From Dichomitus squalens LYAD-421 SS1 (taxonomy: Eukaryota > Basidiomycota > Agaricomycetes > Polyporales > Polyporaceae): DNA of 64,000 nucleotides. The translations under genes were made by a program, and so were the position numbers. The notes beneath the pieces are model-generated. The model made no database searches, had not been told where the DNA came from, and worked only from the letters and a program-made list of their open reading frames with translations. The DNA lies in assembly GCF_000275845.1 (NCBI RefSeq), contig NW_006766902.1, positions 454,962 through 518,961 on the forward strand. Reading direction: 5' to 3'. Below are positions 21,855-34,115 of this stretch, one piece after another (within the stretch, counting starts at the first letter, position 1; each line of letters opens with the position of its first letter).

Positions 21855-24800
21855 ATGGCCGCTCCCTCAACCCGAGATCGCTCGATCTCCGTCCTCGACG
21901 CAGGCTCGATACACAACATCTCTTCCGGCCAGGTCGTCGTCGACCTCCAGACGGCCGTAAAGGAGCTCGTCGAGAATAGCCTCGATGCCGGAGCTACTAC
22001 CATCGGTATGTCCTCTCCTTCTCCTACCGTATGGCACGCCCCTTACACCCGTTTGAGACGTCCGCTTCAAGGACTACGGCCTCGACTCCTTCGAGGTTGT
22101 CGACAACGGGTCCGGCATCCCTCCCCAAGACTACGACTACATCGGTCCGTCCTTCCTTCCATCCTCCCTCTCTCTCTCACTCCAATGCGCGTATCACAGC
22201 GCTCAAGCACCACACCTCCAAGCTCGCCTCCTTCACCGACCTCCAGTCCGTGACCACCTTTGGCTTCCGCGGCGAAGCCCTCTCCTCCCTCTGCGCCCTC
22301 GCAGATTCCGTCTCCGTCACGACCGCAACCGCCGCCGATGCACCCGTGGCCACCGTCATCGACTTTGAGCGCACAGGCAAGGTGAGCAAGAAGGCCAAGG
22401 CCGCGCGTCAGGTACGCACTCCCACTCACGCACTCCGAGCTCGTCCTTCACCTGCCATCATAGAGAGGAACTACGGTCACCGTCTCAGGCCTCTTCAAGC
22501 CCCTCCCCGTCCGCCGCAAAGAGCTCGAGCGCAACGCCAAGCGCGAGTACGCCAAGGCCCTCTCCCTCCTCCACGCCTACGCCCTCGTCCCCTGCGCGCA
22601 CGACAACAAGGGCGTCCGCCTCACCGTCGTCCACCACACTGCCCAGGGGTCCGTCTCCCCTCCGCCTTTCACGTCCGTCAGGAGCTGACCACATGTAGGA
22701 AGAAGAGCGTGCAGGTGCGCACGGACGGCACCCCCTCCACCCGCGCCTCCGTCTCCGCCATATGGGGCCCCAAGGCCCTCGAGCACCTCGTCGACCTCGA
22801 CCTCGCCTTCCCCGTCGAGCCCGAGGCCGCTCTCTTGCGGCGCCTGGGGCCCGCGCAAGACGACGAGTGAGTGGCCCAGGTGTGTGTTGTGTCGTGCGGT
22901 CGCTCAGGCCATCGCAGGCGCGCGAACGAGGTCAAGGTCAAGGGCCTCATCTCAAAGTTTGCCGTGGGCTGCGGGCGAAATGGCACAGACCGCCAGTTCT
23001 TCTTCGTGAACGGGCGGCCGTGCGCGCCCTCGAAGGTGCGTTTAGTCACTTGGTGGGAGCGCGCGGGCGCTGACGAGAGAACAGGTGCAGAAGGCGTTCA
23101 ACGAGGTGTACAGGTCGTTCAACGCGACGCAGTCGCCCTTCGTCATCGCGGACTTTATCCTCCCCACCGGTACGTGATACGCCCTCTCCGCGATGGCTGC
23201 TAAACCCCCGACAGACTCGTGCGACATCAACGTCAGCCCCGACAAGCGCACCATCCTGCTCCACAGCGAGAACAACCTCGTCCAGGCACTCAAGGTATGC
23301 ACTCGAGCTCGCGTCGTGTCGTGCGCTCATCGTCGTGTAGGCTGCGCTCGAGGAGACGTACGCGCCCTCGCGATCGACGTTCGACGTCAACCCATCCCAG
23401 GCTCCGAGCAAGGCCGTTCCGGTGGCGACGCAGCGCACGCGATCCGCCAAGGAGAAGGATCTGCTGTTCCTGCCCGACGAGGATGACGCGGGGCCGACTC
23501 CGAGCAATTCGCAGTCGCAGCCGAGCTCACAGCGGCTGGCCGACGACGACGAGGCGATGCTCGGCGAAGGCGCAGCGGGGGACTCTGCGTTCGGAGAGCC
23601 TGCGCTCTTGTTCGAGTCTTCGCAGTCGCAGGCTTCGCGCGCGCCGGCGGATGAAGTCGCAGCCGGCGAAGAGAAGGAGCGAGAGGCGGGTGCGGCGGAG
23701 GCGGAGGACGAGGCGCCCCGATCGCCTACCGTCACACAGATCGTTGCCGCGAACGCTCGCTCGCGGGCAGAGGCGGACGAGGATGCACTCATGGAAGACC
23801 AGAATCGGTTCTCAGGCGAGGAGGAGCGAGAACGAGAGGATGGGCCGACGACGAGCCAAGTGCCGCTAGCGAGACTGCTCGCGCAGCGGCGAAAGGCAGC
23901 AGCGCGCCCAGCCGACGACGACGCAGACGCAGACGAAGGGTCACCCGGTGACGTGGCCATGGACGAAGCGCAAGACAAGCCCGCCGACGAGGGCGAGGAC
24001 GGGCCGACGAGGAGCCAGGTGCCGCTGGCGCGAATGCTCGCGGAGCGACGACAGACTGCAGCGCGCCCAGCCGATGATGACGAACCGCCGATACCCTCGC
24101 TCAGGCCGCCCGTGCGCCCCGTCGCGCGCGCGCCCGAGTCGGTGCGCGCCAAGGCGGGCGGGAGCGGCTCGGCGCGGGGTGGGGGTGGAGGCGAGCAGAT
24201 GGTCCTGAGCACGGCGGGCGCGTCGTGGGCTTTGCGGAAGAGGACGGACGGGCCGGGAAGCGCGGAGCGGCCGACGAAGAAGAGCAGGGCGGATGTGAGG
24301 GAGGGGAAGGAGGCGCAGCAGGGGTTGAGGGTGATGTTGAGCCAGTTTGCGAGGGCGGGGAGTCGCGTGGAGGTCGCTGAGGTGGACGAGAGCGAGGAGA
24401 TGGAGGTTGACGAGGATGAGGGCCGTGAGGTGCGTGACGAAGACGAGTCGTTCGAAGTCGAGACGCGGGATTCGCCAGACACGGGGTTGAGCCATGGGCC
24501 AGTCGACGAGGACGAACGGATGGAGGAAGAAATGCCAGAGGTGATCGACATCACGGTCGAAGACGATGTGGACCTCCCTCCTCGAACAGCCCCGCGAGCA
24601 ACACGGAGCAACGTAGGCAGCTCTTCCGTCTCTGCCACCAGCGACGAGATCGTTCGCACTGGCGGCCGTGAAACCGTCACGGTATCTTTCGACCTGTCTA
24701 CCCTCAGAGCGTCTTGGAAGAAGCTGCGTGAACGCCTTGCAGACGCGTTGCGAGAACGGGAGGACCGCGAACGTGAACGCGACGCCAAGACAAAGCTGGA

Positions 24801-25752
24801 CGGCACTGCCGGACTCGCGAATGCGGATGATGAGCAGGCTGTCGAGGCGCTTTCGCGGGTGATCGACAAGCCTGACTTCGCATCGATGGAGGCCGTCGGC
24901 CAGTTCAACCTGGGCTTCATTATCGTTCGGAGGCGCAAACAAGGCGGCGAGGGAGATGGCGTGGACGACGTGGAGATGGACGATCTGTTCGTCGTCGACC
25001 AGCACGCCGCAGACGAGAAGTACAATTTCGAGACGCTCCAGCAGACGACGAAGATCAAGTCCCAGCAGTTAATCAGGTAACGCGCCATTATCTGTGTCGG
25101 TGCGCATCTCAACTCACTCGAATCGGGTTGGACAGTCCCGAAGTGCTGGAGCTCACGGCGGCGGACGAAGTCGTGGCGCTGGAAAACATCGACATTCTCC
25201 GCCAAAACGGCTTCGAGCTGGACATCGCTGAGGACCGACCCGCTGGGCAGCGCGTGCTGATGACTGCGCATCCTGTCAGTGGTAGCACCAAGTTCGATGC
25301 CAAAGGTACAATTGTCTCTTCATGGCGGGCCCTCACCAACCAGGCTAACGCATGACGGGTTCGCAGACCTCGAAGAGCTCCTGAATTTGATGCAAGACCG
25401 CCCGGCAGGACAGATGGTTCGGTGTTCGAAGGCACGCGCCATGTTCGCGATGCGCGCGTGCAGGAAGAGCATCATGATAGGTACCGCGCTGAACAAGCGG
25501 CAGATGACGTCGGTGAGTTCATCTGCTCGTTCGCCTCTGACCGACCAGAGCCCTGACATCGATCGATGTTCGTCCCTCTTTCAGGTCGTGCAACATATGG
25601 GGACAATGGACCAACCCTGGCATTGCCCTCATGGCAGACCTACCATGCGTCACCTGTCGGATTTGGTGGGCGTCGGATGGGATTTCCGGAAAGGACCTTG
25701 GAAGGTCGAATGGGGTGCATTTGGCCGTGTGGCTGCTTCAGCAGCGATATGA
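21855..25752 (+). CDS. PMS1: DNA mismatch repair protein PMS1 (MutL-alpha, PMS2-type)
   Basis: About 12 exons and roughly 1,100 residues. The GHKL ATPase is evident: [20 protein letters not shown] and [12 protein letters not shown], then [20 protein letters not shown] after the intron 22006-22057, and [16 protein letters not shown]. The transducer domain carries [15 protein letters not shown] and [19 protein letters not shown] long acidic disordered linker is encoded by the large exon around 23340-25076. The C-terminal endonuclease domain is intact: [39 protein letters not shown] and [11 protein letters not shown], the zinc-linked nuclease motifs of PMS2/Pms1. It should act with MLH1 in nicking the nascent strand during nuclear mismatch repair. 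The linker holds an internal repeat of GPTxSQVPLARxLAxRR (twice). Confidence 0.93.
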
Positions 25753-26062
25753 GCGTTCTGTGAACCTGGGAGGTGGACGAGGTGTGCTCTGATCTATTCT
25801 GTATATACTTCGATTTCTTGGCTTTGATGCGACGATCTCGTCGAGGCATGACATTCCGTTGCATGCAATCGACAACTCAGCGTCCAGCCGCTCTCTGGAC
25901 GAACATCATAAAAAATGGAATCTCGTGGTCATCCTCGCCTCGTATCTGACATGGTGTACGACTGATATGATCTGGATATCCAAGGCCGCATTGTTGTAAA
26001 CACTAGCGATGTCCCGTAAGACCCATACGGTACCGAGCGAGATCCACAAGCAGGGACGTATG

Positions 26063-27225
26063 CTATAGGTACTCTTTCACCTGTTCCTCCAGCCACACCC
26101 AGAGTTTCTCTTGCTGCTCGCGATCGTACGCGGAAGGGTGCGGCTGCCCAGGGCGCGCCCAGGGACGAATGTACTGTAAGAGACAGAGCAAGGACGGTCA
26201 TATAACATGCCCGCGGTTTCAGTCATCGTGCTTCAGAGACTCACCTTCCCGTTATACTCGAGTGCTTCCGGAGCTGTTCCTGCGTAGAGCGGGGTAAGTA
26301 CTCCGTACGACACCGGGTACATAACGAACTTCTCCTGCGTAGATAGCGAGTCAGACGCCGTCTCTCCTCCTCGCGGAGGCAACAAGCTCACGCACGTAAA
26401 GTATGATATACCAAGGCTTCTTGCCCCGGAAGATGTCGCTTCTGATATGACCAGGGTCGACCGCAATGCTTACAACGTTCTCACCAGCCTCCGCTGCACG
26501 CTTTGCCACATACGCCGACAACTGGATCTGCGCGAGCTTACTCTGGCCGTACAGGTCAAATGTCCCGGCCTTGCGGCGGTCAGGGCCTTCGGTAAATGTG
26601 GAGAAGTCGAGACGACCGTTCACGAGGAGGTTCGCGGAAGACGAGGTCCAGATGATTCGTGAGGGGCTTGTTTGCGACTGGGATAAGGGGCTGGGGGAAG
26701 TGAGGAGAGGGTAGAGGAGGCGGAGGAAGAGGTGGTGCCCGATTACGTTCACGCCGAAAGTTGCGTCGTACTTTTGGGCAGTGATCTGATCAAGAGGCGG
26801 GTACATGATGCCAGCATTGATAAAGAGGATGTCGATGTGCGACTCGCGTCTACGGCCATACATGTCGTCAGCAAAGGAATACAACTCAGAAACGACTGAA
26901 AGGCTGACTGAGCGAAGTCTTGTGCGGATCTTTGGACGGCAACCAGATCGTTCAAGTCAAGCTGGAGAAACTCGGCGGTCTTCCCGGTATCTTCCTTCAA
27001 AGCCCGGATCGCCTCCTCGCCCTTCTGCTGAGAACGAGCTGCAAGGTAGACCTTTGCGTTCTTGCGAAGGAGAGACTTGATCATCTCGAACCCGATTCCG
27101 GAGTTTCCTCCAGTGACGAGAACGATTTGGCCTGATAGGTCAGGTATATCCTCCGGATGCCATTTGGAGGCTGGAGGGAAGGCTTGTCTACACCACTGGA
27201 TAGGATGGGACATATCGGTATGCAA
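26063..27225 (-). CDS. Short-chain dehydrogenase/reductase (SDR)
   Basis: Start at 27225 (or Met 27213), stop at 26063. The Rossmann motif TGGNSGIG follows LSGQIVLV, then DILFINAGIM (the NAG motif), IIWTSSSAN with the catalytic Ser, and YGQSK carrying the catalytic Tyr and Lys. A PGHIRSDIF segment follows. After two short introns come YPVSYGVLTPLYAGTAPEAL and a C-terminus reading IRPWARPGQPHP and LWVWLEEQVKEYL. This layout is that of the retinol-dehydrogenase/WW-oxidoreductase-like SDRs abundant in basidiomycetes, using NAD(P)H on an unknown alcohol or ketone. All catalytic residues are present. The substrate cannot be inferred from context. Confidence 0.88.
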
Positions 27226-28670
27226 CGAGAGCTATGATGTTGCTGGGGTGGGTGATATACGTTTTTCCGAACACTGATCGTGGCTCTTATAGCTGTGGTT
27301 CATACGGCCTCATAGATCAAATACGAGAGTCCCGGGATCAGCGCTGCGGAAGTTGGTTGCCAGCTGATTACCATTTGCCGATGAACATGGCAGAACCATG
27401 GCAAAGTTTCCGACGAAATCGGAAAGGTAGAATGACGGAGAAAGACGGTGGATGTGTACAGTGCTGAACAAGCCTCGCGTCAGCTATTCGGATGCAATTC
27501 TATGCGTCTATCATCGGAGCGCCTCTGCCACTACTGGCATGGCAGAAGACCGGAGACGTTACGTTACGATCCTACTACGGGTATCATAGGGAGAGCGTGG
27601 AGACATGACTATGCTCCGAAGCGCGCTGTATCGTGTGCAAGAGTTCGGTAGGTTAAGTTTGGTCGTGATGGCATGTACATATGCGGTCGAGTCCGTCGAG
27701 AGAAGAACGACGAGTTCAACGCATATCCCAAGCGCCCGCCACGATAACTTGCGCCATTAGTGTCTTGTGGCACCGTCTGGTGGCATGCATGCTGCCATGC
27801 TCTCCTTCCAAACCTCTCCTCTCCTCTTTTTGCCGTCGCAGCCCAAACACGCGTATGAATATCCTGTTATGATATACAATGCCGCACTGTCCCACTCCTC
27901 GTGATTGTTGCCAATTAGTTCGACCTGAGTCATGCGGAAAATGATCCATGGACTTCCAGTGCATGGCATAGCCATTACCCGCTCCGCTTGTCTGTTACTG
28001 GAGCTGTCTACTTTTCTCAGTGATACGTGGTGAGGCACGACGAGGAGGCGTACAAGGATCGCTCGTAAGGAAATTGTGAGTTGATCATCATTCACAAGGC
28101 GTCGTTATGAAGGCGTTGAACTGAGCTGTAGATGCACTTCTAGGATGTTATGGCCCATTTCCGCGCCCCACGTACCGGATGAGGTAGATGCGTAGCTCGA
28201 GGACTCACGCCCGCTCTTAGCTGTGCTGCACCGGGCTGCTCCACAGCCTCCGACATGTGTATGGACGCTCGTTTAGGCGTGCACTCTAGGCCACCCGTAC
28301 AAAAGACTCCGCCCACGTAATGGGTGCTTCCGTAGCTCGACGAGTCTCGTACTAGAGCCAACCCCTCTGACCTCGGGACCTTGTCCGTCATGTCACCTTT
28401 CTTGCCACTATATAGTCTTTTCCATAGTTTCTCTCAGAGACTCCGCGCTGCTGCAGGGTCCAGTGATGCTCAGTCCGAAGATGCTCCACCTCCACCTCCC
28501 AAAGACGACCGGATTGTCGTGCCTATGGGAAAGGATAGGGATAACAGGACCTCTACGTTGGCGGTGCGTATGGGCGCGGTCTGTCCGGCTTCTACTAAAT
28601 GACAGTCCCGGTGTAGCAGCCGACACGAGGGCCGAAGTCAACATCTGACGTCGGTGTCCAAACATACGGC
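27226..28670. other. Intergenic, no gene recognised
   Basis: 1.4 kb between divergent genes with only short motif-less ORFs. A TATA-like CTATATAG is visible near 28409, about 260 bp before the F-box gene start. Confidence 0.4.
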
Positions 28671-29923
28671 ATGCCTCACGCAGGGATTCGGCTTCCAATC
28701 GAACTTTGGATAGACATATTCGCGACGGTAGGAGATGAGTCGAACTCGAACGCGACACGAGATATGCATGCCCTCGTTCTGACATGCAACGCCTTTCAAG
28801 TCGAAGCGGAGATCATACTATACCGTCGAGTGACTTTGCTCCGACACCCAGGCGATCCTCACTTCCAACGGAGATTGCACGCCTTCGCACAGGCAGTCAC
28901 GCAAGCACAGCGCCCCTGGCGTGCGCCCGCCGTGCGCTCCCTCCGTCTGCACATGCCCCGCTTCCGCAGCATCGCAGCCCAAGACATGTTCAAGATGATG
29001 GTCAGCCTGGCGGATTTAGAAGTGTACTGGGATAACGACAGCCCACCGTTCCCCCTCATGTGGTCGACTCTCCGACTGCGCTACCTGAAGACGACGTTAC
29101 ACGGTTTCTGTCAGGTCCACCTACACCAAGAGCTCCGCCGAACTGCTCAGGACTTGAGCTGGAATCTCGGTCCAGGCCTCCAGCCATGTCCGGTCAAAGC
29201 CTTCTCGACAATCACCAGTCTCGCATTACAGATGGGCGACCTGCCTCCAGAACACAGCGTGAACACGGCCGACGTCTTACGCTACTGCAGCTGGTACAAT
29301 ATCACGCACCTCAACCTTTCTGCGGCACCGCGGTGGAGCACGTGTCGTGAGGTATTGCACGCGCTGGGCGCACGGCTAGTGTCGTTCAGAGTTGCGCTCG
29401 GGGCGCGGCCGTGGGCTGAGCTGCCAGGATGCTCGAGAATCCTATACGAAGCGCCTCTTTCCTGGCCGACTCACATGGTTAACCATGCAACGTTCCCTGC
29501 ACTCAAACATCTTGAGGTTTACGAATCCTACGATAGGTGGGAACCTGTAAGTATGCCCACTAGCATTATTGTGCGCATTCTCTTACCGAGTCCATCATAC
29601 AGAGCATGGACATTCCCACCACCAGTGACCATCTTGACGTCGACTCATGGCGAGCGTCATGCCCAGCCATTGAGACGGTCGTCTGGAAACCTGCGAGCTA
29701 TCAATGCGACCAGGCAGCCCATAATGCGCGATACGAGAGGAGAGTCCGAGACGTGCACAAGGAGCTGTTCGAGGCGTGGCCGACACTGCAGCGCTTTGAA
29801 CGAACGCTGCTGGAGAGTAAGAAGCGACCTTGCAGGTACACTGCCTTCATACGCGGAGAGGGCGGGAAGATCGAGCGCTTTCCTGCGATCTACGAAGCGG
29901 ATTTCTGGCGGAGAGCACACTGA
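28671..29923 (+). CDS. F-box-like protein
   Basis: Two exons, 28671-29546 and 29603-29923, with intron 29547-29602; about 398 residues. The N-terminus reads MPHAGIRLPIELWIDIFATV followed by LVLTCNAFQVEAEIILYRRV, the pattern of basidiomycete F-box domains (LP-x-E-L-W-x-x-I, then a helix with Cys and the LYRxV motif). The remainder contains irregular Leu-rich segments (SLRLHMPRF; LKHLEVYESY) that may be degenerate LRRs for substrate recognition. Such proteins usually link substrates to SCF ubiquitin ligases, but Agaricomycetes carry very many of them and few have known roles. The target is unknown. Confidence 0.7.
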
Positions 29924-30320
29924 CAACAATGGATATGGGGACTTTTCATAGCTCCGATTTGAGGCTGATCGCTAACTTACTATTACTTAGATATGTGACA
30001 CTGAGGTCTGCATTTATCCCATCCCCCAGCATATGTAGCGCGTGTTGGCATAGTGTCTGGAGTAAGGTATGCGGGAAGCAACCATAGCGAGGTTCTCTAG
30101 ACGATGCATCTCTTATAACACAAAGTGCTGTTGATGTACATGGTTGAGCGACGAACCCACACGGTCCGAAGATGTACTAAACACGTGTAGTAGGGCTGGC
30201 GCTTGGGGTGCTGGCACGGCTGAGACGTGTCTCTTTCGCTCTCCGACTCCATCCCGTCTTCAACTGCGTTATCGCTGGCTTGTACATCGTCAACCCCTCT
30301 TCCAAGAGCTAGTAAAGAGT

Positions 30321-30659
30321 ATGTCTACACCAAACAAGCCCACCGCTAAAGCGATATACCCTCTGCCACTCAGCTCGACCCTCCACGACCTTGCTCTCCT
30401 CCGTGCCTCGGATCTCGACCTTGCCTCGCTTCTTCCTACTGCTCCTGTCTCAAGCTCCGGTGGAAAAGAACACAATGTGACCGATCCTGCCGTAGACGAG
30501 AGCGTCAAGCGCTCCTTGGAGTTTTCGCGTGAGGCACGCGCCGCCCTGAAGCTCCTTTACTCCGATGCCGTTGACCGCGAAGGAGCGAGAGTAGACGAGG
30601 TGCGAGAGAAGCTCGAAGACGTCATGAAGGGTCTAGATGGCAACGGCGAAGAGGAGTAA
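30321..30659 (+). CDS. Small hypothetical protein, helical C-terminus
   Basis: A single-exon frame of 112 residues starting MSTPNKPTAKAIYPLPL at 30321; the frame stays open upstream to 30144 but that part lacks protein-like composition. The C-terminal half (SREARAALKLLYSDAVDREG and RVDEVREKLEDVMKGL) is predicted helical, possibly coiled coil, and the tail is acidic. I recognise no family. It is kept because of its composition and a clean stop; a role in a larger complex would be guesswork. Confidence 0.55.
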   Translation: MSTPNKPTAKAIYPLPLSSTLHDLALLRASDLDLASLLPTAPVSSSGGKEHNVTDPAVDESVKRSLEFSREARAALKLLYSDAVDREGARVDEVREKLEDVMKGLDGNGEEE

Positions 30660-31040
30660 TCCAGGGTCGTGTATGTGTTCGATGAGTACTGGGGCTGCTC
30701 GTACGCCATCTTCTCTCAAACGACGCACGTCCTGCTCATTATGCGAACCTCGTCTTCTCCAGTTATAACGCAATTCATACGAGTTGCCGTCTCGGCGACC
30801 TCTGTTGTCATAGGATTGCGTGTTTGCCACTTCGAGACGAATGAACGGAGCCAGGAGGCTATCACCGACGTCAGCGTGAGCACCCACCTCTCCGAGAGCT
30901 TGCTCTTCTAGCCGCGTCGTCAGCTTCTCCATCACCACTACTACCTGTTCGCTTTGGCGACGACCATGATCCTTTGTGCACGAATCAAACACGAGTGGAG
31001 CTCCTTGGCACGAAAAGCATTCCCTACAACCCCACACACC

Positions 31041-31072
31041 TGACGTCATCCAGCCAAGTCAGAGGATATATA
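31041..31072 (+). promoter_or_regulatory. CRE site and TATA box upstream of CON-6-type gene
   Basis: A perfect palindromic CRE (TGACGTCA, 31041-31048) lies 17 bp upstream of a TATA box (ATATATA, 31066-31072), which is about 112 bp before the start codon at 31184. CRE sites bind bZIP ATF/CREB factors. Stress regulation is inferred. Confidence 0.6.
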
Positions 31073-31183
31073 GCAGCGCGATCTGCATCCCATTACCCTC
31101 ACAATTCACGACTAAACCAACTCAACCAACTTTCAATTCACAATTCACCCTCCACTCCATTTCTCAATCGCACTCTAGTAACC

Positions 31184-31737
31184 ATGTCCGGACACGACGG
31201 TACGTCTTGTGCCCGACACTCAACTGTTGTCCAGTGTCTCAATTGCGCCTCCTTGCAGAGAAGCGTGTTGCTGCTGGTCTCAAGGCCGCCATCAACAACC
31301 CCAACGTCTCCGAGGAGGCTCGTGAGCGCGCGCAAGAGCGCCTCGAGCATATGGGTGCCAGCACCGAGACCGACAACTCTGGCCGCTACGCCACTGGTAC
31401 CGTTGACTCTAGCGGCCACGAGACGAACCGTGTCCTCGGCGGATACAAGGCGACTCTGCACAGTGAGCACCTTTCTGTTCAGTCTTCCATGAGTCGTGCG
31501 TCGTGGAACTTATCACGTCATCTTGCAGACCCGCGCGCGAGTGATGAGGCCAAGCAGCATGCCCGTGAGATCCTTGAGGCTGACGGCTACACTGTCGAAC
31601 CGGGCCCGGGGATCACTCAGGACGAGCACCAGACCCGTGTCCTTGCAGGCTACAAGGCCGCGCTGCACAACCCGCGCGTCTCCGAGGAGGCCAAAGAGCA
31701 CGCGAGGGAGTACCTTGCGGCGCACGACGCGCTCTAA
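31184..31737 (+). CDS. Conidiation-specific protein 6 (CON-6) family protein
   Basis: Three exons: 31184-31199, 31259-31462 and 31529-31737, about 142 residues. The protein is built from three copies of the CON-6 repeat: VAAGLKAAINNPNVSEEA, RVLGGYKATLHNPRASDEA (split by the second intron) and RVLAGYKAALHNPRVSEEA, each followed by a helix like KEHAREYL. The protein is small, hydrophilic and Gly/Ala-rich, as usual for the family. CON-6 was described as a conidiation- and light-induced protein of Neurospora with no known biochemical activity; basidiomycete members are often stress-linked. The upstream CRE and TATA elements fit inducible expression. Confidence 0.9.
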
Positions 31738-32215
31738 GCCACTTGTCACCCAGGGTATCAACTTTGAGCCCGTCCCCTGTGTACGATAGATCGTCGCCGC
31801 CGTAGCCCCTAATTGTGTACGAGTACTGTATCATAATACATCCTGAGTCGTACTTGATGTTGTCGCGCCGTCATATTCCCACTGTGCGTTGTCCACAAGG
31901 TTGACCTGCTCAAGTCAGAATGTAGGGGCGCATTTCCTGCTAGTGTCCGGAGGCACAAAGTACGATTGATGCGGGTACCCCCACCTGTCGGGGCTCGTTC
32001 ATGGCACAAAGGGGTAAACGGTCGGACTACTCCTCGTGTCGAGTGCATTTCTTCCACCTAATCATAGTCCTGCAACGTGGAATGAGTAAGAAGGCCAGAC
32101 TACTATACCAGTGGATCTGTACATTGGGGTGGTTTCCGTATAGAAGCGCAAGCAGGGTCTGCCCTGGGCCTGCCAGTTGACGGTGGCACAGAACGTTCTG
32201 AGGACAGCCCATATA

Positions 32216-33500
32216 CAGTCATACACGGGTCCTCGGGACAGTCAAGTGTTGTCGCTCATCCCAAACCATCCCCTACCTGTGCAGCCCATATCGGACAATG
32301 CCATTATGTATGGTACACAACAAGGCATTGCACGCCTAAGTTTCATGGTAATCCAACTATGTGTGAGAGGGATCGGGGACAATCGTCCCAAATTTCTCTT
32401 ATCGCACGTCCCTCGGTCCTCGGGACAGCGCTTAATTCCCTCGTATGGAACGAAATTGCTGTTGCCGAGGATAGCCGAACCCGGATATGGTATGTGGACA
32501 TCTAAACGCCCGATTGCTTGAGCGCAAGAACTACCCTTCCACACTGTGTCGATGACTATCAGGGCTCAGTGTCAAAATCTCACCATATAAAGTTGCTGAG
32601 AGAAGGAGATATATGTCGCCTTGTTGTACACCAGAAATGGGGCACACCCATGGGCACGGTGAGTATAGATTTGGGCGGGAACCAGTCCCAGATTTGGTTT
32701 TCGTGTAAATCTTGTACAGAAACTNNNNNNNNNNNNNNNNNNNNNNNNNNNNNNNNNNNNNNNNNNNNNNNNNNNNNNNNNNNNNNNNNNNNNNNNNNNN
32801 NNNNNNNNNNNNNNNNNNNNNNNNNNNNNNNNNNNNNNNNNNNNNNNNNNNNNNNNNNNNNNNNNNNNNNNNNNNNNNNNNNNNNNNNNNNNNNNNNNNN
32901 NNNNNNNNNNNNNNNNNNNNNNNNNNNNNNNNNNNNNNNNNNNNNNNNNNNNNNNNNNNNNNNNNNNNNNNNNNNNNNNNNNNNNNNNNNNNNNNNNNNN
33001 NNNNNNNNNGCACGTCCCTCGGTCCTCGGGACAGCGCTTAATTCCCTCGTATGGAACGAAATTGCTGTTGCCGAGGATAGCCGAACCCGGATATGGTATG
33101 TGGACATCTAAACGCCCGATTGCTTGAGCGCAAGAACTACCCTTCCACACTGTGTCGATGACTATCAGGGCTCAGTGTCAAAATCTCACCATATAAAGTT
33201 GCTGAGAGAAGGAGATATATGTCGCCTTGTTGTACACCAGAAATGGGGCACACCCATGGGCACGGTGAGTATAGATTTGGGCGGGAACCAGTCCCAGATT
33301 TGGTTTTCGTGTAAATCTTGTACAGAAACTGGGCTGGTGACTTCACTTCTGGGTCGCCTCTGATGAAATTTGAGGAGAGGTGAGCTGTAAGAAGTCTATA
33401 TAGATATATACAAAAACCTGAGGCAGTAGGATAGAGGGAGGGTCAGAAAACGCGCAGTGTCCCGAGGACCCATGGTGTCCCGAGGACCCGTGTATGACTG
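32216..33500 (-). mobile_element. Non-autonomous TIR element (MITE), copy B, inverted relative to copy A
   Basis: Same 25-bp terminal inverted repeats as copy A (CAGTCATACACGGGTCC at 32216 and its complement ending at 33500), flanked by TA at 32214-32215 and 33501-33502. The body is the reverse complement of copy A, with no difference noticed in the stretches compared. An N run (32725-33009) is again bordered by a duplicated block (32404-32724 equals 33010-33330, 321 bp); collapsing it gives exactly 679 bp, the same as copy A. No transposase is encoded, so movement would depend on a Tc1/mariner-like enzyme elsewhere. Confidence 0.85.
32725..33009. other. Assembly gap (285 N)
   Basis: A run of N inside MITE copy B, bordered by identical 321-bp blocks, probably an unmerged overlap. 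Confidence 0.95.
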
Positions 33501-33502
33501 TA

Positions 33503-34115
33503 TACCGTACCCGCGATGCATGACTCGCGCAGGTACGATCGAGGCCTCATCTCATCTCGTGCATTCCAACCAATGTCTCCAGCGCGCTGGGCCGCCTTGC
33601 CCACTACGGGATTGCAGCTTGCTGCCTGCAATTGCAACGTACAGGGGCCTGGAATCTCGGCGGGCCGACTGTGGTTTGAGTGTCGCTCTTGGGCGACGGG
33701 TTGGTCCTAGATCGGCCAGAAGGGACATCAGGCACACGTCTATACGGATCGCTCCAGCTTCTCAAGGAAGGACGATAGCATGGGGGATATCTAGAGCATG
33801 TGTGTATGGAATTCGACGTAAGCGATGATGAGTATAATGACAGCATGAGAAGGTCTGGTCGGCCATGACGTATGCGTACAAGGACAAAGACGAATGCCAA
33901 CGAGGAAAATGTATGCGATATGTGGTGGTGGACGTAGTCAAAGTATGGATGGGTATGCATAGTGATCACAATTCACTCTCCAATAGTAATACAGCACGGG
34001 GATATCACCACAGCTTCACATGGGGCAAGATCATCAGTCATCATGCGCGGCGCATGACCAGAACGACGGACTGTGTATAGCGTACGACTGGTGCGGCCGA
34101 TGTGGCCCAGGACGC
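33503..34115. other. Intergenic, no gene recognised
   Basis: Short ORFs only, no motif. It lies between the MITE copy and the 3' end of the monooxygenase. Confidence 0.4.

Noticed and set aside
23941..25005. 354-residue minus-strand ORF over PMS1
   Set aside because: Antisense shadow of the PMS1 linker; PMS1 motifs are on the plus strand.
23046..25271. 741-residue ORF on the minus strand over PMS1
   Set aside because: It is the shadow of the long acidic PMS1 exon; Ser-rich composition and no motifs.
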